This document shows, one piece after another, positions 14,745 to 25,376 of a DNA stretch of 64,000 bases (positions are counted from its first letter, which is position 1; each line of letters opens with the position of its first letter). The notes beneath the pieces are model-generated. The model was not told the origin of the DNA. It did no database searches and saw only the letters and a list, made by a program, of their open reading frames with translations. The position numbers and the translations under genes were made by a program. Origin of the DNA: Chalara sp. BL73 (Eukaryota > Ascomycota > Leotiomycetes > Helotiales); contig CAKJVC010000147.1 of NCBI GenBank assembly GCA_918026815.1, forward strand, positions 372,001 to 436,000, written 5' to 3'.

Positions 14745-15865
14745 TTTGGCAGGCTTTCCACGTTTGTATGAATACGATGTGGGTTACACGGGCTTTGTTG
14801 GGAAAACTTAAGTGGTGGGTTCAGAGAGTGGGAGGGAGGGAATAAAAGATTTGAAAAAATGGAAACTTTTGCGCGCTCACAAAAAAGCAAAGTTCCTGTT
14901 TAATATGCAACGCATATGGCGAGGAATCCCCCACCAAATTTTTTTGGATTAATCAGAACACGGACCGTATCGATGACGCTCCTCCCATGACAGCACATCT
15001 GACGGTGAAAATGGCAACTTGCTTACAAATCATTGTTCTGATCTGGAAAGCCAGTCCACTCTTGACCGGAGCTGAAGTCTGGCAGGTTTGGCGATATTTT
15101 ATGGATCCCATATTTCTTCCAAGGATCCAATTACAGGCGGCTGTTCCCCGTTGTGGGAAGGTAACGCGTTCGCTTAATTATAGGGGGTGGTGATGGCACT
15201 GCATTTGGCGGGTGCTAGGCTTAATTTTTCGACGAGCAATACACGATAGGAGCCGTAGAGCAGGGCAGAAGAAGGATTATGCGTCGGGAAAACATATAAA
15301 CCCGTGTCTCGCGATACTTATAGCCTCTTTTTCGACTCGGTTCATCACGCAGCCGCTGATACCAGGTGTGTCTGTTTAACAAACTTGTAGTTAGATCACT
15401 TACGCAAAAATCCTGACTGCGTATTAGAACACTCGCACAGATTTTGAGGAATTCCTTGGGGTATCTGACAATTTAAGGCTGATGATGAAGCATGAAATTT
15501 ATTCACAGATTCCATTGATGGTATAACAATAAAAAAACTCTTTCACCTATTTAGAAAGTGATACTACCTTTAAAAATCTTGCATAGAGAACCCTCCAGGA
15601 GCGTGGGGTGTATTATAGAATGTCTAATACGGTGAATTATAGTAGTTTGTGATTGGCATGATGAAGGTTATTGAGCCACACGAATTGTTGCGTAGCTCTA
15701 ACCAAAGAATCTAATCAAGGAATCAAGATCATTAGATGACTACAAAGGGCTAGGGAACTGCTTACAAAAGAGGACTGCTTGCATCCCCGGCGCCATTTCT
15801 ACACATATTCTTCAAGCAGAAGAAAAGTATTCCGACCACCCAAGTAAATTCAGTTTCCAGCGGCG
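14745..15865. other. Promoter side of the MFS gene and spacer
   Basis: About 1.1 kb that includes the MFS promoter (just right of 14744) and AT-rich spacer. A TATA-like CATATAAACC lies near 15293-15302. No coding sequence is supported. Confidence 0.45.
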
Positions 15866-16390
15866 ATGGCAGACCAAAATAAAGAAACAGGTCAAGCAGG
15901 GGAATCCAGCAGATCGCCGGGGGATAAACGTACGGTCAAACGAAAATGGCTTGAACGTCTTGGTGAGGCCGGACGAGAATATCATCTTAAACTCTCCAGA
16001 CTTCAAGGAAAAGCCATGCGTGCTCAAAACGCTCTCGAACAAGCTGTGGCTGGTGGAGACGCCACGACCAAACTGGAGGAAAGATATCACACTGCGGTTA
16101 ATAATATGGAGGATTTTAAGGCGCGAAACAAAAGTTACGCTGAGTTCCGCACCGATGCCGCGGCGGGGCGGGGCTGCAGACTCGATCCGCATCCTGGTGA
16201 AGGAGATCCGACCCCGATGGATTTTACCAGAGATTCTCAAACCGCTCACACCTCCATTGGCAGCGCATCTGGCCAAGGACCGCCGGCCTCGAGTGGAGAT
16301 GCTGTCCTGGATAGGTTCAGGGTAGTCCGGGCCTCGACGGGTGAAGAAACAAGCATTCGCCCAATTCAAGACAGCCCCGGTGATGATTAG
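15866..16390 (+). CDS. Orphan hypothetical protein (174 aa)
   Basis: A single open frame from ATG at 15866, locally more GC-rich than its flanks. The protein is hydrophilic: a basic segment (KRTVKRKWLERLGEAGREY, about 22-40), a helical charged middle with coiled-coil leaning (about 40-95) and a Gly/Pro/Asp-rich, probably disordered tail. I recognise no domain, signal peptide or membrane segment. A minus-strand frame covers much of the same interval (15812-16369). The plus frame is preferred because of its ATG after an ACGGCG-type context and its plausible soluble composition, but both could be chance. It may be a lineage-specific gene or none. Confidence 0.4.
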   Translation: MADQNKETGQAGESSRSPGDKRTVKRKWLERLGEAGREYHLKLSRLQGKAMRAQNALEQAVAGGDATTKLEERYHTAVNNMEDFKARNKSYAEFRTDAAAGRGCRLDPHPGEGDPTPMDFTRDSQTAHTSIGSASGQGPPASSGDAVLDRFRVVRASTGEETSIRPIQDSPGDD

Positions 16391-17511
16391 ACGACGTAGA
16401 GCGCTGGCATTGGGCTGCGGGAAAATGCTACTTCAATGTGCTCATAGGATACCAAAGAATGGGAAATCGTTGATCTACAAGCAAGTAACAAAGCCACAGG
16501 CGGCTCCTCAGCGCCGTCTTTAAAATCCACGGAAGCAAGGCAGCACCAAGCAACGGAAGCCAGCATCCCAAGCCAAGGTCTCACGAGATGAAGTTATGTT
16601 TTTCGGGGCGGTGTATAAGTACACGTCTTGTCAAACGCCGCCACCTCAACGTTCTCATCCAATCCGCAAACAAAACGAGAATAGCCACAAACGTCGACCA
16701 ACACGCCTTCTCCATTACCTTTCTCACTCATTTTATCTCCGCCTCCCGCAACACGCCCCCGCGATGGAAATCATCACGCCAAAGCATCCGGGAGAGGGAA
16801 AAAGCCACGCAAAAACCCGGAACAAAACAAATAACATGTTACATAACATATAAAATATGCGCTACAAATGAAACAGCGTTGCCTTGCTCTGAATACCGGT
16901 ATCACGAAGGCATCTCGTAGGCATCTCGTTTGGGTAGTGGTTAAATATGGAGAGACAAGGCTAGATTTGTAGCGTCGCTAGTGATTGTTAGGTTTTATGG
17001 ATGTAGAAGTAGGTGAGTGGGGAAGGAAGGAGGGGCCTCGAGACGGGATAGGAGATAGAGGGTGGTGGAGTGGTTTTGTTGATGTTGGTGTTGTGGAGAC
17101 ACGCCGAGAACGGGAGAGAGCCCCAGAAGATTGGCTAAGAGGAGAGGGGAGGAGAACGGAGGATGCTGACTAAGTATTACTTTAAGGTACAGGCATGGAG
17201 CACGTGAATTAGGTGTTTGTTGGTGGGATTCTTGGATATGATCTTGTGTTTTGATGTCTATTCGTGTAAATGACCCTGATAGAGAGGATAATCCATTTTT
17301 GAAAGCCATGTTCTACAAACATACGGGAAGGATGATGAAAGAAAGGGAGAAATTGATTCTTTAGCATTGTGTTCCATTAATATCATCGCTTCGTTACGTT
17401 ATTTTGAAGACATTGAAATAGCCCCCCCATTTTCCATTTCCTTTTGCAGCTCTTATATCTCTTTTAACGCCCGCTAATTTTCGCCAATAATTTTGTTATG
17501 CAACTGTGAAC
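16391..17511. other. Spacer with a short direct repeat
   Basis: About 1.1 kb without a supported gene, ending at the 3' end of the TauD-family gene. It includes an 11-bp tandem duplication (AGGCATCTCGT twice, 16908-16929) and a purine-rich stretch around 17000-17160. Short open frames show no motif. Confidence 0.45.
16908..16929. repeat. Tandem duplication of an 11-bp unit
   Basis: Two adjacent perfect copies of AGGCATCTCGT. Too short to assign a role; it looks like a local slippage duplication. Confidence 0.9.
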
Positions 17512-18740
17512 TTAGTCATTGTAGTTACTCTGCCGGCTGCCATCCTTGTCAACAACAGGCAAGCCGTACTTCTTTCCAAGATCCTCTTCCTGACTCTTTG
17601 CGTCTTTCGCTAGGATCGGGCGCTCGGCTTGGCAGCAGACTCTCACGGCATGTCGGCGATGTGGGGCAAAGCCATAGGATGCGGAATGATTCTAATACAT
17701 TATCAGCACGCACGTTTATCTCGTGGTTCAGAATCACTTACGGTGACACGATTATCCCAAAAGGCAACATCATCCTTGCCCCACTGGAACCGAACATGGA
17801 ACTCTTGTGTTGTCGAAATGACCTCATTGAGATATGAGATGATCATATCACTTTCGATCTTAGGAATTCCCACAATTTTGGTGACAAAACCAGGATTGAA
17901 AAAGAGTGACTTCCAACCAGTTACGGGATGAGAGCGAACGAGAGGATGTTCCGTGATCACTGCTTTCCTTCGAACAGTCCGTCCTAGCGCACGGGTATCT
18001 GAAGCTTGCATCTCGGAACTATGTAAGGCCGTCAAAGACTCGAGATACTTTTGCATTGGTGCAGAGAGAATATCATAAGCTGCATATTGCGAGGACCAGA
18101 GAGTGTCTCCACCACCCCCTCTTGGTGGACCGGTGAGAACCTTGAGCGAGGTATAGGATGGTGGTTGGACTTCATATGTGACATCTGCATGCCACAGGAA
18201 GGTGGGAGTGAATAGAGCACGCTGATCCTTTGACTTCTCATCTGTGTAAACGACATGTACGTCATCCAAATCCCCTCGGGCGGGAACCGCAGTTGTGGCA
18301 TGCTTGTGGAGGGAGCCGAAATAAGCACCTAGCTCGCGTTGCTTGTCGACGGTGAGGTTCTTCTGATTGCGGAAGAATACAACGCCTCGTGTAGCGATCA
18401 GAAGGGCGAGATCATTCTTGGCGGCATCGGAGAGGTTAGCAAGGTCGACACCGTGAATCTCAGTGCCGACCTTGGGATTGTAGTCGAAAATGTCGGTGGC
18501 AGATGCGAGAAGGTTCTTGAAGGAGGGGTCACCAAGATGGCCCCTATCTGTGTATGGGACCTCTTCCAGAGCCGGCCAGTGTTTGTCTGGGAAGCTAGGC
18601 TTGAGGTCATCGTAGGTATATGTCTCATGTTGTTGGGTGACTGTGCGGCCTGGCGTGTATGATGGTACGGTGCTGGGGGCCTTGAAGGGAATCGTGGTGC
18701 TGGGTGGTTGGGCGTACTGAACTTCGAGTGAAGGAGCCAT
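17512..18740 (-). CDS. TauD/TfdA-family Fe(II)/2-oxoglutarate dioxygenase
   Basis: Exon 1 18740-17742 and exon 2 17691-17512 give 392 aa; the intron is 50 bp, 17692-17741. The family fold is clear: EIHGVDLANLSD near residue 95, GVVFFRNQ near 120, the metal-binding HxD as WHADVTYE (His184, Asp186), WSSQYAAYDILS, HPVTGWKSLFFNPGF, and across the splice WDNRVT-NHSASYGF. The third iron ligand is probably His335, and Arg346, eleven residues later, is placed to bind 2-oxoglutarate as in TauD. The second exon is essential, because without it the protein lacks the third iron ligand. Family reaction: oxidative cleavage of taurine or related sulfonates, or of other small substrates, using O2 and 2-oxoglutarate. 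Cytosolic, no signal peptide. Taurine as substrate is only a guess; no sulfur gene lies nearby. Confidence 0.93.
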
Positions 18741-19028
18741 GATGGGGGATGGAGGGCTTCCTTGTGCTCCTCAAGATGCTGGGAAGTGAAGTAGTAATGT
18801 GAGGGGTAGAGTGAATCTGTTTGATGTTGTGTCTCAATGGTATGTAGTGACACTTTGTTGGAGGATACAAAGTTTTGGGTGGTAGGAAGAAGACGAAGTT
18901 GTAGGAAAAGGTATGAAGAGGAAAGTAAAACAAAAGGCAAAGCTTATAACCAGAAGAGATAGATCGATGACACTTCTCCAACACCGATCTGACATGCAAA
19001 GGATGGCATCATCTGATCACGCCATAGC

Positions 19029-19085
19029 TCTCTATCTGTCTGTCTGTGTGTCTTTCTTTCTCTCTCTCCTTCTCTCTCTCCGCTC
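19029..19085. repeat. Pyrimidine-rich (CT/CTGT) low-complexity tract
   Basis: A nearly uninterrupted C/T tract with TCTG and TCTC subunits, about 0.3 kb upstream of the dioxygenase start codon. On the coding strand of that gene it is a GA tract; such tracts occur in fungal promoters and leaders. A regulatory role is only inference. Confidence 0.8.
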
Positions 19086-19269
19086 TTTCCACATTATTAG
19101 GGTATTACCAAGAAAGGATGGACTCGCTGACTTATTTAGGGCAGGGACTACCCGCCCTCGTATCTCGGGTCCTTCCCCACAAACACTTGTCTTCTTTGCG
19201 TTATTAGGAATGGACAGATGTCCTGACTAATAGACTCCTCAATCGTCAGCACAAGATATACTTCCATTG

Positions 19270-19297
19270 CACACACACACACACACACACACACACA
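19270..19297. repeat. Dinucleotide microsatellite (CA)x14
   Basis: Fourteen perfect CA units. Probably length-variable between strains; a usable marker, with no function implied. Confidence 0.97.
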
Positions 19298-20265
19298 ACC
19301 GGGAGGATATGCTGTGCAGCTGTAATCACTGCATCGGCTAAACAACAACAGCACTGTCCCCATCCTCTATCATTGCGTTGTCCACCGATAACGGCGAGGT
19401 CTAGCTGGCCGGCCGTCCCATGAATCCAGGCAGAACATTTGCAGACGCCACGGGCTTTGGGGAAAATACGGGGAAGAGAAAGAGAGCAAGGGCGGGGTCT
19501 TAAAGAGTATCATCATGGCTTGGGATGCAGCGGCGGGGCTCATGTCAGAAAAAAAAGTGCATTGCCATTTTTGGTCTGGGGGGAATAATTGATGTTGAGA
19601 AAAGGACCAAAGGCGCTCGCTTATCGGAGGGAAATAGAAATTGCCCCTGAATTGGAATGACTCTGGGAGACCTGATTGGATACTCCTCCAGACGTAGACG
19701 GGAGATAGCTCATGGCGTGCTTAACGGGTTCGGCGGATGCGACGTCGCCATACTTTTCGTAAGAGCTGGGGGGAGGGGAGAGAGAGGCGGTCAGCATTCA
19801 CCCTGCGGCGCCAGATCGATGAGGTGATTGATGTTGGTGGACTTGGGAATGTCGCCATGTCACGTGTCAACAACCACGCGCTCCAGTGATGGGGCTCGAG
19901 CTTATGAGAGGCATGACTCTGAGTGGACCAATGGTTCGTAATAAGGGCCACTCTTATCAATATCTATAGATAGGATTACTATTATCTTATTGTCAAGCTA
20001 AAGATGGTTTGCCTGGATGAGAAGAGACACTGTGAAACAGATGGGCTCGAACTACCACTGTGGTCTTCCAGCTAGGTAGTGCTGACTCAGCGCGACTGCG
20101 AAGGAATTCCCATAATCACTTGGAGAAGAAAATAGGTTTGGAATTGAAGCTTCATTGAAATCATCTGAAATCTGAACCATTAGGTTTCATGTTTATACAG
20201 GAACGCCACCCCCCCCTTCTTTAAAAATGTACTATCTCCTCAACCTCTCCCTCTTTCATATCCAT

Positions 20266-21917
20266 CTATGCAGTAACACCAAGTGCGTCATTGAAGGCAT
20301 CGGCAGACGCTTGCCCAGAGAAGTTGGCAGCAGCAGTCTGACCCTCTTTACAAGCGGAAACAGTGGCAGCATCCGCCTTGCATTTCGACTCGAGTTGGCC
20401 ACAGATGAATGAGGCAATGACACCAATGTTCAAGGCAGAGCCGTGGTTGAACTCGGATTGGTCATTGGCAATGAAGGCAGCTTGGTCGCGGCCATCGAGT
20501 CCTTCTTCGAAGATAATACTGGGGTCAGAGCAGGAGCCAAAGTCAAGTGTTTGGCGTCTGACCTTGCGGGCGGAGGCACTGGCGGCAGCATTGCACTGTT
20601 GCTCTTGAGCGTTACAGTCAGAAACGGCTCCTTCAAGTGCTCCGCTGTTAACGGCGTTGGCGCATGCGTTGTTCTGAATGGCGCACGAACGTTGGAGGGC
20701 AGCGCCAATGTTCACAAAAGTGTTTCCATTGACGGAGAAGGGACGATCACCGGCGGAAGACTCGACAGCAGGTGGGGCACCTCCGAGAGTTCCAGTGAAG
20801 GTTTGGACATTGTTGGCTGTTCCAGGTTAGTGAGACGATACCTCTTGAGGGACTAGGAAATACGTACTACCAGTGGCGGCCTCAGTCGCCTCGGCGGCAG
20901 CTGACTCAGTGGCGGTTGGGGCCGCAGTGGCCTCAGCATTGTCGGCATCGACAGTGACCGTGGCAGTAACTGGTGCTGGACACTCATCAGCGGCGGCGGT
21001 CTCGGCAACTGGGTCCACAGTAACAGTGGAGGTAACTGGAGCCTCGCACTCGGTGGCAGTGGCCGTGTCATCGGCGTTATCGCCCGCATTGTTATCGGCA
21101 TTGTCGTCTGCATTATCGTTGGCATTATCGCCTGCATTACCATCGGCATTGTCATCGGCTGCACCTCCGCCAACGGCGACTCCAGCAACAGCAGCGTCGA
21201 TTTCCTCTGCCGTGGCATCTTCGACTAGACGGTTCAAGGTGAAAATACATCCGACTAGGTCGTCTAGATCATCACATGTGTTACCTGCTCCAGTAGCGTC
21301 ATTTAACTGATCAGGTTAGCAGAGGTAAAGAATATCCTGAATCATAATCTTACATCTCCAGGTTCGAAAGTGCCAGATTCAAGAGCCAATTGTGGATCAG
21401 CTCCAATAGATGCCAGCTGCTTGGCTAGTTCAAGGACGATCGCCTTGTTTTCTGCTGCAGCCCCATCGGAGGCAGGATCTTGATGCTGCGTGAGAGCAGC
21501 AATCTCTGGATTGACCGCTTCGTCTGTGCATAGCACACTCTTGACACCAACACCTCCAGTATTTCTCTCAAGGGTTTGGAAAATCAAGGCATCGGCCATG
21601 GCATCGACGTCTCCGGCAGCCTTTGCGTTCGTGAAGGCACGATCGGCAGTAGCTTGATGACAACAATCGAGATTGGTAATTGTCCCACAGTTTCCAGTGG
21701 CAGCAGCATTTCCAAGGAGACCAAAGATAGGATCTGCTATGCCCTCTACATTATCAAGGTTCAAACTGGCACGAACGCTGGTGATGAACTTTTCGTGGGA
21801 GTGCTCTTGAGGGACCTCACGGCCACGGAGCATGCGGGCAGGAATGACCTTTGGGTGAGGAGCCGCATAGGACAGGCCAAAGAAGGCGATAAGGATTGAT
21901 GCGGTTTCGTACTTCAT
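20266..21917 (-). CDS. Secreted protein with Asp/Asn/Ala tetrapeptide repeats
   Basis: Exons 21917-21354, 21306-20868 and 20816-20266 give 517 aa. MKYETASILIAFFGLSYA is a signal peptide. The mature protein has three parts: an N-terminal cysteine-containing region (GNCGTITNLDCCHQATADRAF), a central low-complexity part with eight four-residue units of the type D-D-N-A followed by Ala/Thr/Glu-rich spacers containing VTSTVTV and VTATVTV, and a C-terminal region FSVNGNTFVNIGAALQRSCA, then CNAQEQQCNAA and ending ADAFNDALGVTA. From memory, proteins with this C-terminal pattern are widespread in Pezizomycotina and are sometimes mislabelled ribosomal protein S17 in databases; nothing ribosomal is visible. 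Likely extracellular or cell-wall associated. Function unknown. A TATA-like TATAAGG lies about 195 bp upstream. Confidence 0.85.
21061..21156 (-). repeat. Eight 12-bp tandem units encoding D/N/G-rich tetrapeptides
   Basis: Eight in-frame 12-bp units within exon 2 of the secreted protein encode, in coding order, DDNA, DGNA, GDNA, NDNA, DDNA, DNNA, GDNA and DDTA. Each unit keeps the frame, so copy number can change without breaking the gene. Confidence 0.92.
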
Positions 21918-24626
21918 GTTGACTATTCAGATCTGAAGAGACTGTAAGGTTGAAAAGACAATAGCTAAAAGGACCGGCCTAGGTTGAATCGAAGTGAACA
22001 AGAAAGAGTGGATAGAAGTGAAAGTTCACAGAACTAGTAAAAGAATGAGGGTGAACTGAAAGACAGACTGAAGATGGGATGAAGAGAAGGAGTATGCGAT
22101 GGGCGCGGGATGAGCCTTATAGCTTGAATCATCTGAGCACCTACCATCTGGTCAAAGTCTGGATCAAACCTGAATAGGCCTGGGTCCGGCCTCCTAGCAT
22201 CGTCATATCCACTTTACAATCAGATGAAAAGCTAGCGTGAGATCATACACACAAAAGCGGCGTTTCCAGATGGGCCCGTTCCCCTGTCTCGAAGATTCGC
22301 GTTAGCCAGCACCAGTATCATTATTGAGGGCGTTTGTTGACGACGTGGAGGTCGCGGCCCTTGTGCCGATTGGCTGGACTGCCAGAAACCACCGCAGTAT
22401 TGTAGAGCCGCTCAATATTGCCAGGAATCTGACACTGCTGGGCTTGCTGCCCGGGAGAACATCATGCCATGGGAGGAGATTGAAGATCCAGATGAGATGG
22501 ACTATGCAAAGGGTAGCCAAGCGCAAACCGATAGCCTGGAATTGACAATCCCTCACAATTATGAGCGCTATAACAAGATCATAGGCGCTAGCAGGGTAAT
22601 TCTCAGCCTCTGTATGGTTGAGAAAAGCTTAAGCGTGTCATCAGTGGATTATTTAAGATCGGGTCGAAAGACTCCTTCAGACATTAGTGTTTGGGAACTT
22701 GTTAGATCGTCAGACGAGGTTGTCTCAAATTTGGTGCACGTGATTTATTACAGGGTTTAGCTGCGGTTGAGCCTCCTGGCGCAGGGCCGCTTAACCTATT
22801 GAGGACTCTGGACAGGGGTCCTGGCAAGCGCCGGATAAACTTTAATGTCGCAGAGTTCATCCGCGAGACTGAGTTCAAACCTCATTTTCCTTTATGAGTG
22901 ATACGGAGGCAACGTGTCAACCTGTGATCTTAAGGATGATACGGACTTCGAAGATATCAGCGGCGCGAGGAATTAATATGATAATCCTGCTCCGAGTTGA
23001 AGAACCATTCTGTTACTACCATTTCTTCCATCATTTCTCAAATTCATGGGTGAGTTCGTGGGTAGTAGACTTAATCTTACATGGTTGTGAGATGACCATG
23101 AACCTGCTTCCTGAGGCTGCAAGAGAAGATCGGCTCTGGTTAAATATAACCAGCACAAAATTGTACAGATGAACATGATCCTCAGGAGATATGATGTCGA
23201 ACGCTTCAGTGCATAAGGCTGATCAGATCTAAACGGCACCGAGGCAGCACTCATGACTACACATCATGCTTTAATAAGTTTAGATGGTTTTTAGAGTGAT
23301 AGTCGGGTATCTAAGGTTTTGTGATGCATGAACTGCCGCCCGAATGAAAGATCACCGTTCGACAATGCTTGTTGTTCTCCTGGACGCACAAGATCGTGGG
23401 GAACCTTGCTCACATCACATAGCCAATCATCAAAGCCACTCAAGTTTCTCCCATAGCATACACTATGGCATATGCTATCTATGGCGTATGCTATGCTATG
23501 CTGTCTTCAAATGCTCCTGTGCCGGATATCGAGTTCGCAAAGTTGCATATTCTTGGCTGGCGGTTTCAGGTAAGACCAACCGGTTTTGAGAACGATTCTG
23601 TTCCGTGTAACGTAGATGAATCACCACCCATCCCACTGGCTCTGATTTCCATACCATTCAAACTGCACGGAGCTCCAAATTTTCTTGTAGAGATCTTGTC
23701 CTCACCGACGTGTGCTCGATCTGGAATCCAGTACCCTGATCCCGGTTACCAGGAAAGTTTATTTTGCCAATCCCTATTATGAACTTTCATCCCTACACAC
23801 GTATGTTACATGGAACGTTCAAGCTATATGTGAAGATCCCCCATCTTCTCAATGTAGGCGGAGGTGCCCCCGTTACGTCGCGTTGGGCATACCTCGTCAA
23901 CGCCAATATGCCATCTATTCAAATCTACATAGGAATATTGTATAGATTTTTATGCGATCGATGGTGTATTCACCTCCAAGGCGGCATCGTGTCGATGCAA
24001 AGCAAACGTCTAGACATTGCGCCTGACTTACTTTGCGACACTAGGATAAACTGAAATAGTGCCGCATTAGTAGGATAAGCATGATGTAAGTAAGGAGGCT
24101 ATTCGCCAAGCGTATGCAGAAACAGATAGAGCGAGCGCTAAAAAAGGGGTTTATTCATTCCCACAACTATCGAGCGGATGCTGAACGAGGCGAGGATGGG
24201 TCAAGCTTCGTGGTGGAGCGAACCCGCAGCAGCATCCAAAAAAAAAACATAATTCAACCTCGAGATTACAGCTATTACCTATTTTCGAGATCGAACTACC
24301 TCCTATATCAAATTGCTATTGGGGCCTGGTCATCCGCTCAATAATCGAGCGATTCCTTGCCATCTCTCTCTCTCTCCGCATCATGAAGGAATTTCCATAA
24401 TAAAGTCTGTATTTCCAATTCTCATAGAGACTATCGAAAGCATCGACCAGGATTTCCAGCTTCTTACTCCATTTCCTTCCCGTTTTGGTTGGAAAAAAGT
24501 CATCACATCCTCTATCCCTCATGCCACAGAACTCAATCCCAGCATTTTGACCCAAACATAAGCATGATGAAATAAAGCTATGAACAAGAAGAATTAAAAA
24601 ATCTTCGGTCTCGTGGCATAGTGCCT
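21918..24626. other. Gene-poor spacer, 2.7 kb
   Basis: No gene is supported. Short frames on both strands lack motifs, start contexts and plausible splicing. The left edge is the promoter of the secreted repeat protein. A patch near 23450-23510 repeats variants of CATATGCTAT. I could not recognise a transposon; it could be decayed repeat DNA. Confidence 0.45.
22115..22121 (-). promoter_or_regulatory. TATA-like element upstream of the secreted repeat protein
   Basis: TATAAGG on the minus strand, about 195 bp before the ATG at 21917. The spacing allows a leader of roughly 165 nt. Support is only sequence and position. Confidence 0.35.
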
Positions 24627-25376
24627 TTAGCAAGTGTTCAACATGCTCGTTAAAGCGGTCTTCTCGGCGGAGGTGATGGTAAGCGCCCAAACGTACTTGA
24701 CGCGGACCCAGGCACGAGCGTATGTGCAGTAGTATGAGGCTGGTTCCCGCTCATCAGTATTTGCTTTACACGGAAAATGGAACGAGGGGGGGACTTACTA
24801 AGCGGTGGCTTCCAGTCCTCTGGCCCGCTGTCGCTCTTAGCTGAGTTGACATTGTCGGTCACGGCCCAGAGCTGCGGGTTGGTGAGATCGTTAGCGAAGG
24901 ATTGTCTCTTGGCTGTGGTCCAGGAAGCTGCGCCGGACTGTGGTGGATTCGGTTAGATTTCGTTTTCCTGCTGCTAAAGAGGAAGTTGGGAAAACACTCA
25001 CCTTCCATGCATTGCTCAATGGGACCATGTGATCGATGTCCACATCGGAAGCAGCAGTCCAAGTGGCACCATCATATGGCGAGTACCAGCTTCCGCTGGT
25101 CGCTGCACAAGCACTGTTCGTTACGACATTGGTGCCATCACGCTGCAAGACGACCTCTCTGGTGTTGCAGGTGCCTGACTGGGTGATCCAGTGGGGGAAG
25201 AGGTCCCGGCTGTATCCGTCCTGCGAACCTTGAGCCGCAACGGTGAGAGCTGCGAGTTGAGTCTTTGCGGCCGCGGCCGTGGGGACACCAGGTGCGGTGC
25301 GCTCCAGTAGGACGTGGTACACGGGCACAGCTTGGGAGAGCCCAAGAAGCGAAGCGAAGGTGAGGAGGTAGTGCAT
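24627..25376 (-). CDS. Secreted HNH nuclease-like protein (GmrSD-C/DUF1524-type)
   Basis: Exons 25376-25002, 24937-24799 and 24739-24627 give 208 aa. MHYLLTFASLLGLSQA is a signal peptide. The core is VDIDHMVPLSNAWK (Asp-His of a beta-beta-alpha-metal nuclease), then SGAASWTTAKRQSFANDL, the Asn-containing NPQLWAVTDNVNSAKSDSGP with DWKPP, and YYCTYARAWVRVKYVWALT to the end. This order (D-H-V-P-L, then A-W-x-S-G-A, N-D-L, N-x-x-K, W-x-P-P) is that of small secreted HNH proteins common in actinobacteria and found in fungi. Cysteines around residues 70, 90 and in YYC are candidates for disulfides. Inferred role: extracellular nuclease for nutrient scavenging or competition. Activity is not shown by sequence alone. 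A TATATA lies about 45 bp upstream of the ATG. Confidence 0.86.

Larger units (their letters stand above)
18741..20265. other. Microsatellite-rich spacer and promoter of the dioxygenase gene
   Basis: About 1.5 kb without a supported gene. The right flank of the dioxygenase start includes a long pyrimidine tract, which is a GA-rich tract on the coding strand of that gene, and further on a CA repeat. Toward 20265 it becomes the 3' side of the secreted repeat protein gene. Confidence 0.5.

Noticed and set aside
15812..16369. 185-codon minus-strand frame opposite the orphan ORF
   Set aside because: Overlaps the plus frame almost fully; composition and start context are less convincing, though neither is proven.
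16921..16960. GGGTAGTGGTTAAATATGG resembling a tRNA A box
   Set aside because: No B box at the proper distance and no acceptor stem.
20873..21310. 145-codon Ala/Ser/Val-rich plus-strand frame
   Set aside because: Antisense reading of the repetitive coding region of the secreted protein; low complexity comes from the repeat.
22300..24626. Possible transposon remnants in the gene-poor gap
   Set aside because: No transposase, reverse transcriptase or integrase motif and no terminal repeats could be seen.
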